From positions 7,933 to 13,277 of the forward strand of contig JADGCE010000075.1 of the NCBI GenBank assembly GCA_015229095.1: 5,345 nt of DNA. Direction: 5' to 3'. Position 1 is the first letter of the stretch; each line of letters opens with the position of its first letter. The DNA comes from Magnetococcales bacterium (GTDB lineage Bacteria > Pseudomonadota > Magnetococcia > Magnetococcales > Magnetaquicoccaceae). Positions 1 through 5,345 of this stretch are shown piece after piece. The notes below the pieces were generated by a model. That model worked only from the letters and a program-made list of their open reading frames with translations. It was not told where the DNA came from and searched no databases. The position numbers and the translations under genes are program-made.

Positions 1-208
1 TGCTCCGTATGGACCTGCGCGCCCTGCCAGCATCGAGTTCGGAGACCGACCTTGATTGCCGTGTTGCGCGAAACAGCTCTTTCGGAACGCACCCGCACCC
101 TCTTTATCGGTTGTGCCGGCCTTGAGGATAAACCAGCAATTTATGTGCCGACTGACCTGTTGCGGGTGGGCGGTTGTCGTTCCGTTACGGTGGAGCTGTA
201 TTGCGATC
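1..208. other. Upstream region of the efflux operon, no supported gene
   Basis: No recognisable protein, RNA gene, mobile-element end or terminator was found here. In forward frame 2 the reading frame is open from the window edge to a TGA at 53-55, ending with residues like PYGPARPASIEFGDRP. It could be the C-terminal tail of an upstream gene but is too short to judge. Forward frame 3 is open from the edge to a TGA at 123-125. Forward frame 1 and one minus frame are open throughout, as expected by chance in GC-rich DNA. The most AT-rich patch, about 128-145, follows a TTGAGG at 122-127, but the spacing to a TATGTG-like box is only about 14 bases, so I do not call a promoter. A small inverted repeat, CCGT-T-ACGG, lies at 182-190 beside the adaptor's candidate ribosome binding site. 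Confidence 0.5.
189..195 (+). promoter_or_regulatory. Candidate ribosome binding site of the adaptor gene
   Basis: The purine-rich GGTGGAG contains GGAG, the best Shine-Dalgarno match near the adaptor's N-terminus. It lies 13 bases before the ATG at 209, which is longer than the usual 5-9. It would suit an unusual ATT start at 200 better. A second in-frame ATG at 224 is preceded by a weaker GGCGTGGG. The site therefore supports a start in the 200-224 interval without fixing it. Confidence 0.3.
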
Positions 209-1387
209 ATGTCTTGGCGTGGGATGGGTGTGGCAGTGCTGTTGGTGGTCGGGGCAGCAGGCTATCTGGGGTGGCCGGAGCGGTTGCCCGCAGCATGGTC
301 CTTCGACCTGCGCACTTTTTGGAGGAAGGGTGCCGCGACTTCTGTGGTGGAGAGCAAGGGTGGGGCCCCTGTACCGGTGCGGGTGATTGTCCTGGAGCCT
401 CGTCCATTTCCTGTTCTCCTGGAAACCTGGGCGGTTGTGGAGCCGGCGGCCACTGTGACCGTCAAATCCCGCCTGGATGGCCAGCTGCTCAAGGCCTGGT
501 TTGCGGAGGGGGCCCGGGTGCATGCGGGAGATCGCCTGTTCACTCTGGATGATCGCACTTTTGAGGCCCAATTGCAGCAGGCCCAGGCCAATCTGGCCAG
601 GGATCAGGCCCAACTGGACAAAGCCCGACTGGATCTGAAACGGTATACGGAACTGGCCAAGGGGGAGGTCGCCTCCAGGGGGCAGTGGGAATCCTATCAC
701 TCTGCTGTGGCTGTTTTGACGGCCAGTGTGGCGGCGAGTCAGGCCCAGGTGGAGCAGGCCCGCCTGCAGCTCAGTTTTACCCGGATCGATGCCCCCATCG
801 ATGGGGTGGCCGGTGCCCTGCGGGTGCATCCGGGTAATACTGTAAAAAATAATGACACAGAGCTGCTGGTGATCCATCAGATCCAACCTCTGGATGTCAA
901 ATTTTCTGTCGCGGAACAATGGCTGCCCCTGTTGCGCCAGCGTCTGGAGCAAGGCGGCCAGGTGGCGGTTCGCTTGCCGGGAGAAGCCGATGAGGTGGAA
1001 GAGGCTCTCCTGACTTTCATTAATAATTCGGTGGATGCCAGCACCGGCACGCTGCAGGTCAAGGCCCGTGCCGACAATGCCGCAGGACGGTTGTGGCCCG
1101 GTCAATATGTGCGGGTTGCCATCACCCTGCAGAGCTTGCCCCAAACCCTGGTGGTGCCTGACGAGGCGATTCAAACCGGTCAGCAGGGCCCGTTTGTTTT
1201 TGTGATCGCAGGGGATGGGACAGCCCATACCCGCCTGGTCAAGGTGTTGGCGCGTCATCAAGGGGAGGCGGCGATTGCAGGGGAACTGGCAACCGGCACA
1301 CAGGTGGTGGTGGATGGTCAACTGCGTCTGAGCCTGGGTGCCAAGGTGTCGGTTCAGGAAGGGAAGGGGACCGGACGGTCGCCATGA
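209..1387 (+). CDS. RND efflux periplasmic adaptor (membrane fusion protein), MdtA-like
   Basis: This adaptor would link an inner-membrane RND pump to a TolC-type outer-membrane channel. From ATG 209 it has 392 residues, normal for the family. Residues 6-22 form one hydrophobic segment (VAVLLVVGAAGYLGW) after a short N-terminus with one arginine. It has no cysteine, so it looks membrane-anchored and not a lipoprotein. A linker runs to about residue 60. The first lipoyl half lies at about 80-117 (RLDGQLL, then FAEGARVHAGDRLFTLD). An alpha-helical hairpin, rich in A, Q, L and R, follows at about 118-190. Its tip, R145-x3-L149-x6-S156, matches the TolC-contact motif of AcrA/MdtA, with Glu at position 161 where Asp is usual. 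The second lipoyl half (IDAPIDGVAG) is near 193-202, then the beta-barrel (from about 220) and the membrane-proximal domain (LVVPDEAI, 314-321). The frame is open back to 56, but the residues before 209 are Cys/Trp-rich and unlike a signal sequence. The gene overlaps the pump gene by 4 bases. The family is certain; the MdtA-like subtype is inference. Confidence 0.93.
   Translation: MSWRGMGVAVLLVVGAAGYLGWPERLPAAWSFDLRTFWRKGAATSVVESKGGAPVPVRVIVLEPRPFPVLLETWAVVEPAATVTVKSRLDGQLLKAWFAEGARVHAGDRLFTLDDRTFEAQLQQAQANLARDQAQLDKARLDLKRYTELAKGEVASRGQWESYHSAVAVLTASVAASQAQVEQARLQLSFTRIDAPIDGVAGALRVHPGNTVKNNDTELLVIHQIQPLDVKFSVAEQWLPLLRQRLEQGGQVAVRLPGEADEVEEALLTFINNSVDASTGTLQVKARADNAAGRLWPGQYVRVAITLQSLPQTLVVPDEAIQTGQQGPFVFVIAGDGTAHTRLVKVLARHQGEAAIAGELATGTQVVVDGQLRLSLGAKVSVQEGKGTGRSP
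1356..1370 (+). promoter_or_regulatory. Purine-rich ribosome binding region before the pump gene
   Basis: A run made almost only of A and G (AGGAAGGGAAGGGGA) sits inside the last codons of the adaptor, 13 bases before the pump ATG at 1384. The spacing is long for a Shine-Dalgarno site. Because the start codon overlaps the adaptor stop as ATGA, re-initiation by ribosomes finishing the adaptor is the likelier main route, with this run helping to hold the 30S subunit. This is inference from layout. Confidence 0.35.
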
Positions 1388-4300
1388 ACCTGCCAGAGCT
1401 CTGCATCCATCGTCCGGTCATGACCATTCTGGTCATGTTGGGATTGGCTTTTTTTGGGGGGATTGCCTATCGGGATCTGCCCATGAGTGAGCTGCCCAAT
1501 GTGGATTTTCCCACCTTGCAGGTGAGTGCCAGTTTTGCGGGGGCCAGCCCGGAGACCATGGCCACAGCCGTCGCCACCCCCTTGGAGTCACAATTTTCCG
1601 GTATCGCCGGCCTGGAATCCATGACCTCGGTCAGTGCCCAGGATTCCACCCGCATCACCCTGCAATTTGTTTTGGATCGGGACATTGATGCCGCTGCCCA
1701 GGATGTGCAGTCGGCCATTGCCGCCGCCATGCGCAATCTACCCCCGGAGATGAGCACGCCCCCCTCTTTTCGCAAGACCAACCCGGCGGATCTGCCCATT
1801 TTTTATGTGGCCCTCTATTCGCTGACCCTGCCCCTCTCCACTGTCAATGAATTTGCCGAGACCCAACTGGGCCAACGTCTCTCCACCATTCCAGGGGTGG
1901 CCCAGGTGCAAATTTTCGGCTCGCAAAAATATGCCGTGCGGATTCGGGTCAATCCCGACAAACTGGCGGCCATGGGGTTGACCCTGACGGATGTGCAAAA
2001 AGCGGTGCAGGGGGCCAATGTCAACCGCCCCACCGGGCTTCTGGATGGGCCGGTGCGCGCCTTTCCCATCCAGGCGGACGGCAAACTGGAAAATGCCGCC
2101 GCCTACCAACCGGTGGTGATTGGCTATCGCAATGGCGCGCCCATCCGTTTGCAGGAGGTGGCCGAGAGCATCGACGGGGTGGAGACGGACAAGGTGGCCG
2201 GTTGGTATCGCTCCCATCGGGGCATTGTCCTGGCCGTTCGCCGCCAGCCCGGTTCCAATGCGGTGGCGACGGTGGATGCCATCAAAAACATGTTACCCGG
2301 TTTCATGAGCTCTTTGCCCCCCTCCATCCAGTTGGAAGTGCTCTATGACCGCACCGTTTCCATCCGGGCCTCCATTGACGAGGTGCAATTTTCCCTGGTG
2401 CTGGCAGCCGTGCTGGTGGTTCTGGTCATCTTCCTGTTTTTGCGTAATATTTCCGCCACGTTGGTGCCCAGTCTGGCCATGTTTATTTCGGTCATCGGCA
2501 CCTTTGCCGCCATGAAGCTGCTGGGGTTCAGTCTGAACAATCTCTCCCTGCTGGCGTTGACCCTGTCGGTGGGCTTTGTGGTGGATGACGCCATCGTCAT
2601 GCTGGAAAATATCATGCGGCATGTGGAACAGGGAGAGACACCCTGGCAGGCGGCACTGCAGGGGTCGCGGGAGATCGCTTTTACCATTGTTTCCATGACC
2701 CTCTCCCTGGTGGCTGTTTTTATTCCGTTGCTGTTCATGGAGGGGATCATGGGCCGCCTGCTGCACGAATTTGCCGTCACCATTTGTGTGGCCATTCTGA
2801 TCTCCGGTTGGGTCTCGTTGACCTTGACCCCCCTGTTGTGCAGCCGTATTTTGCGTCGGCATCCCCATGTCCCGGCGGTCACGGAGCAGGCCGGGAAGCC
2901 CTCTCTCCTGAACCGTCTCTTTCTCTGGTCGGAGCGCGGCTTTGCCGGGCTGTTGAACGGCTATCAACGCAGCCTGTTGTTTGCTTTGGCGCATCGGCGT
3001 TGGCTGCTCTTTTCCCTGTTGCTGAGTCTGGCGGTCGCGGCCCTGCTCTATGCGGTGTTGCCCCGTGATTTTATTCCCACGGGGGATACCGGTCAGATTA
3101 TTATTTTTACCGAGGGGCCGGAAGATGCCTCATTTGCCTCCATGGTGGCGCACCAGCGGGCGGTGGCCGCTGTTGTGGAGCAGGAGCCGAGCGTGGCCTC
3201 CTACATGTCCTTCGTCGGTCCTGGTGGTCCCAAATCCACCAGCAATTCCGGTCGGCTCTTCATGCGGCTGAAACCTTTGGGGGAACGCCGGGAGAGTGCC
3301 GACACCATCATGCGTGCCCTGCGGAAAACGTTGACTGCCGTCACCGGGATCAAATCCTTTTTGCAGATTCCCCCCCCCATCCGCATCGGCGGTCAGTTGA
3401 CTTCGGCCCAATATCAATATGCCCTGCAGCATACCGACCTGGAAGAGCTCTATCTCTGGACCGATCGTTTCATGGAACAGTTGAAAAAAGAGCCGGGGGT
3501 TCAGGATGTCACCAGCAATTTGTCGAGAAACAATCCCACCCTGATGGTGCACATTGATCGGGACAAATGCGCCTCTCTGGGGGTCAGCGTGGCCCAGGTG
3601 GAGGATATATTGGGGGCAGCCTTTGGTGCCCGGCAGATCTCCACCATCTATGCCGCCTCCAATCAATATGCGGTTATCCTGGAGGTGGGGCGGGATTTCC
3701 AGAATTATCCGACCGATATTTCCCGACTCCATGTGCGGGGTAACGGCACGGCACTGATTCCCCTCTCCACGCTGGTCACGGTTGCGCATAAACAGGATGC
3801 GTTGACCATCAACCATTTGGGACAGATGCCGGCGGCCACCCTCTCGTTCAATCTGGCGCCGGGCTATGCCCTGAGCCATGCCGTGGCCTTCATCCATCAG
3901 GCGCATGAGGCCTTGCAGCCACCCATCGGTCTGGTGGGGAGCCTGCAGGGAGCGGCCCAGGCCTTTGAAGCCTCCTGGCAGGGGATGGGCCGATTGTTGC
4001 TGATCGCCCTGGTGGTGGTCTATATCGTTTTGGGCATTCTGTATGAGAGCTTCCGCCACCCGCTGACCATTTTGTCCGGCCTGCCGTCGGCGGGGGTGGG
4101 GGCCCTGCTGGCTCTGTGGATTTTCAGTGTTGATTTAAGTTTTTACGCCTTTGTGGGGGTGATCATGCTGGTGGGCATTGTCAAAAAAAACGCCATCATG
4201 ATGATCGATTTTGCCATCGAGTCGCAAAGGCAAAAGGCGATGCCTGCCGAGGAGGCCATTGTGCAAGCCTGTCTGGTTCGCTTCCGACCCATCATGATGA

Positions 4301-4491
4301 CCACTCTGGCCGCCCTGATGGGCACTTTGCCCATTGCCGTCAGCAGCGGGATGGGTGCAGAGGCGCGGCGGCCCCTGGGTTTGGCCGTGGTGGGTGGTCT
4401 GTTGTTTTCCCAGTTTCTCACCCTCTATTTGACCCCGGTGATCTATCTCTATCTGGAAAAATGGCGCACGGAGCCTCCCGCGCGCCAGTAG
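1384..4491 (+). CDS. RND multidrug efflux pump (HAE-1 family), MdtB/MdtC-like
   Basis: This proton-driven inner-membrane transporter is expected to work as a trimer with the upstream adaptor and a TolC-like channel. At 1035 residues it is full length. TM1 is near residues 11-30. It is followed by the first periplasmic porter/docking loop, TM2-TM6 (about 336-353, 360-380, 385-407, 431-455, 463-487), TM7 (540-560), the second large loop (about 561-868), and TM8-TM12 (about 870-1027). The proton-relay residues are all present: Asp401-Asp402 in GFVVDDAIV, Lys935 in VKKNAIMM, and Arg966 and Thr973 in VRFRPIMMTT. These match AcrB D407, D408, K940, R971 and T978. The segments SPETMATAVATPLE, RQISTIY, ILYESFRHPLTILSGLPSAG and the C-terminal LYLTPVIYLY resemble MdtB/MdtC/MuxB/MuxC more than AcrB. 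The ATG overlaps the adaptor TGA (ATGA), which indicates translational coupling. Only one pump gene is visible, so it is probably homotrimeric unless a partner lies elsewhere. Substrates cannot be read from the sequence; drugs, bile salts or other amphiphiles are typical of the family. Homopolymer tracts T7G6 (1449-1461), C9 (3370-3378) and A8 (4183-4190) interrupt an otherwise intact frame. Confidence 0.96.
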   Translation: MNLPELCIHRPVMTILVMLGLAFFGGIAYRDLPMSELPNVDFPTLQVSASFAGASPETMATAVATPLESQFSGIAGLESMTSVSAQDSTRITLQFVLDRDIDAAAQDVQSAIAAAMRNLPPEMSTPPSFRKTNPADLPIFYVALYSLTLPLSTVNEFAETQLGQRLSTIPGVAQVQIFGSQKYAVRIRVNPDKLAAMGLTLTDVQKAVQGANVNRPTGLLDGPVRAFPIQADGKLENAAAYQPVVIGYRNGAPIRLQEVAESIDGVETDKVAGWYRSHRGIVLAVRRQPGSNAVATVDAIKNMLPGFMSSLPPSIQLEVLYDRTVSIRASIDEVQFSLVLAAVLVVLVIFLFLRNISATLVPSLAMFISVIGTFAAMKLLGFSLNNLSLLALTLSVGFVVDDAIVMLENIMRHVEQGETPWQAALQGSREIAFTIVSMTLSLVAVFIPLLFMEGIMGRLLHEFAVTICVAILISGWVSLTLTPLLCSRILRRHPHVPAVTEQAGKPSLLNRLFLWSERGFAGLLNGYQRSLLFALAHRRWLLFSLLLSLAVAALLYAVLPRDFIPTGDTGQIIIFTEGPEDASFASMVAHQRAVAAVVEQEPSVASYMSFVGPGGPKSTSNSGRLFMRLKPLGERRESADTIMRALRKTLTAVTGIKSFLQIPPPIRIGGQLTSAQYQYALQHTDLEELYLWTDRFMEQLKKEPGVQDVTSNLSRNNPTLMVHIDRDKCASLGVSVAQVEDILGAAFGARQISTIYAASNQYAVILEVGRDFQNYPTDISRLHVRGNGTALIPLSTLVTVAHKQDALTINHLGQMPAATLSFNLAPGYALSHAVAFIHQAHEALQPPIGLVGSLQGAAQAFEASWQGMGRLLLIALVVVYIVLGILYESFRHPLTILSGLPSAGVGALLALWIFSVDLSFYAFVGVIMLVGIVKKNAIMMIDFAIESQRQKAMPAEEAIVQACLVRFRPIMMTTLAALMGTLPIAVSSGMGAEARRPLGLAVVGGLLFSQFLTLYLTPVIYLYLEKWRTEPPARQ

Positions 4492-4536
4492 GAGAGGCAC
4501 GGATCGGGAGAGGCCGGCATACAGCCCCACAGCCTG
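4492..4536. other. Short convergent intergenic gap
   Basis: Forty-five bases separate the TAG stop of the pump from the TAA stop of the convergent gene. The gap contains no hairpin followed by a T tract on either strand, so no classical intrinsic terminator can be called. A GCCGGC palindrome at 4513-4518 recurs at 4550-4555 and could pair weakly across the gap. Confidence 0.6.
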
Positions 4537-4560
4537 TTACGGCGCAATGGCCGGCAGGCT
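4531..4560. terminator. Imperfect hairpin over the mtaB stop codon, possible bidirectional 3' end
   Basis: AGCCTG (4531-4536) can pair with CAGGCT (4555-4560), and CGGC (4540-4543) with GCCG (4550-4553). They are separated by an internal loop of three bases against one and closed by a six-base loop. The structure covers the last codons and stop of the minus-strand gene and lies about 40 bases past the pump stop. There is no T run after it on either strand, so if it works at all it would be as a 3' stabiliser, a Rho-assisted end or a weak bidirectional terminator. It may also be a chance hairpin in GC-rich DNA. Confidence 0.22.
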
Positions 4561-5345
4561 CTGGCCATACAGGGTCTGTTGGAGCGGGTCAAAACCTTGC
4601 AGGTGCACGGTGAGCCGTTGTCCGGCGTGGCTGTCGGCTGCCATGGGGAGTCGCACGGGCAAAAAATGGGCGGTTTTGCCCCAGGCGGTATCGGATTGCA
4701 GGGTTTCCACCAACACCTGCACCTCGCAGCCGATCCAACGTTTGGCGGTGTTGGCCAGCTGCGAGGCGCCTTTTTGACGCAGTTGCTCGGAGCGCCACTG
4801 TATCTCCCGGGCGGGCACCCGGAAACGTCGGGGAATGGCGGCAGCCGGGGTGCCAGGACGGTCCGAATAGCGGAAGACATGCAGGAAGGTGATATCCGCC
4901 TCTTCGACCAGCGTCAGCGTGTTCTGAAAGGCGCTTCTCTCTTCGGTGGGAAAACCGACGATCATGTCGGCCCCCAGGAGCAGTTCCGGTCGCGCTTCCC
5001 GCAGTTTCCGAATCTGTTCCAGCACCCTCTGTCGCCCATGGTCGCGTCCCATCCGTTTGAGGATAAGATCGTCTCCCGACTGGATGGAGAGGTGCAGGTA
5101 GGGGCACAGATTGGGGTGTTGGGCAAACTGTTGGATCAGGGCATCCTCCAGATCCCGTGGGTCCAGCGAGGAGAGGCGCAGGCGCAGATCCCCCAACTCC
5201 GGCAACAGTTCGGCCAACAGGTGCGCCAGGGTGCCAGGCGGGCTGCGATCCCGTCCATAGGCGCCGAGATTGACGCCGGTGAGGACAATTTCCTGATGGC
5301 CGTTGGCGCGATATTTTTCGGCCTGGGCGCGGATATAGGATGTCG
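4537..5345 (-). CDS. mtaB: tRNA t6A37 methylthiotransferase MtaB (C-terminal part, cut by the window edge)
   Basis: MtaB is a MiaB-family radical SAM enzyme. It adds a methylthio group to N6-threonylcarbamoyladenosine at tRNA position 37, giving ms2t6A, in the cytoplasm. The frame is open from the right edge to the TAA at 4537-4539, giving 268 visible residues. The family is usually about 420-450, so the N-terminal UPF0004 domain and the CxxxCxxC cluster motif lie outside the window. Visible landmarks, in protein order, are EIVLTGVNLGAYG (5254-5292), RLRLSSLDP just after it, LHLSIQSG followed by DDLILKRM (from 5097 downward), GADMIVGFPTE (4942-4974), and FLHVFRYSDRPGTPAA (4840-4887). A TRAM RNA-binding domain follows at about 4734-4560 (GCEVQVLVE, then TVHLQGFDP). 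The LTGVNLGAYG and HLSIQSGDD signatures favour MtaB over MiaB (typically LLGQNVNSY) and RimO (typically LIGQDTTAYG). A TTG at 5217 is an internal codon, not the start, because conserved sequence continues upstream of it. The gene is convergent with the efflux operon, with no functional link suggested. Confidence 0.9.
   Translation of the reverse strand, partial: TSYIRAQAEKYRANGHQEIVLTGVNLGAYGRDRSPPGTLAHLLAELLPELGDLRLRLSSLDPRDLEDALIQQFAQHPNLCPYLHLSIQSGDDLILKRMGRDHGRQRVLEQIRKLREARPELLLGADMIVGFPTEERSAFQNTLTLVEEADITFLHVFRYSDRPGTPAAAIPRRFRVPAREIQWRSEQLRQKGASQLANTAKRWIGCEVQVLVETLQSDTAWGKTAHFLPVRLPMAADSHAGQRLTVHLQGFDPLQQTLYGQSLPAIAP

Noticed and set aside
122..147. TTGAGG followed by TATGTG as a sigma-70 promoter
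   Set aside because: The spacer is about 14 bases against the usual 16-18, and the -10 match is poor.
1..210. Minus-strand frame open from 210 to the left edge, suggesting a divergent gene
   Set aside because: It is about 70 codons without stops, but with no recognisable motif and no convincing ribosome binding site. Forward frame 1 is equally open here, so openness is not informative.
52..552. Forward open frame of 166 codons overlapping the adaptor N-terminus
   Set aside because: It is Gly/Cys-rich, matches no family I recognise, and runs through the adaptor anchor and first lipoyl half in another frame. It is a shadow of GC-rich coding.
185..1321. Long minus-strand open frame of 378 codons opposite the adaptor
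   Set aside because: Its composition (rich in Gln, His, Gly, Arg and Pro) is typical of antisense frames of GC-rich genes. The sense strand encodes a clear adaptor with ordered domains.
2293..4059. Minus-strand open frames opposite the pump (2293-2994, 2343-2882, 3130-4059)
   Set aside because: All lie opposite conserved transmembrane or porter segments of the RND protein, are His/Gln/Gly-rich, and show no recognisable motif.
4449..5107. Other-frame minus-strand and forward open frames over the mtaB region (4449-4880, 4589-5107, 4547-4777)
   Set aside because: The MtaB frame carries conserved family motifs throughout. These overlapping frames carry none.
1..5345. CRISPR arrays, tRNA or rRNA genes, insertion sequences, attachment sites
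   Set aside because: I saw no spaced direct repeats, no transposase or integrase motifs, and no tRNA cloverleaf or rRNA signature. The window is almost fully explained by three protein genes.

Overview
This window looks like ordinary chromosomal DNA of a Gram-negative bacterium. It is GC-rich by eye, with a strong preference for G or C at third codon positions. A tripartite efflux system built around an RND pump implies two membranes. The RND protein resembles the MdtB/MdtC branch of the Pseudomonadota. The partial tRNA-modification gene resembles the MtaB group seen in alphaproteobacteria and neighbouring lineages. An early-branching alphaproteobacterial or Magnetococcales-like host would fit, but this is an impression from sequence style and not a placement.

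Layout: bases 1-208 hold no gene I can support. They may contain the tail of an upstream gene and the leader of the efflux operon. Bases 209-1387 (+) encode a periplasmic adaptor (membrane fusion protein). Bases 1384-4491 (+) encode a complete RND inner-membrane pump whose ATG overlaps the adaptor stop codon in an ATGA. A gap of only 45 bases follows. From 4537 to the right edge, on the minus strand, lies the C-terminal part of a MiaB-family radical SAM methylthiotransferase, most likely MtaB. It is convergent with the efflux operon.

How the genes work together: the adaptor and pump form a two-gene, translationally coupled unit. The RND trimer would take substrates from the periplasm or outer leaflet using proton import, and the adaptor would link it to a TolC-type outer-membrane channel. 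No channel gene is present here. The operon ends at a convergent gene, so the channel must be encoded upstream or elsewhere. The MtaB fragment belongs to an unrelated process, 2-methylthiolation of t6A37 in tRNA, and probably shares only the intergenic 3' ends with the efflux genes.

I found no strong evidence of an undescribed system. The most interesting signals are homopolymeric tracts inside the pump gene: C9, A8 over the proton-relay lysine, and T7G6 in the first membrane helix. Secondary points are the single MdtB/C-like pump without a visible partner, the uncertain adaptor start, and a hairpin over the mtaB stop codon.
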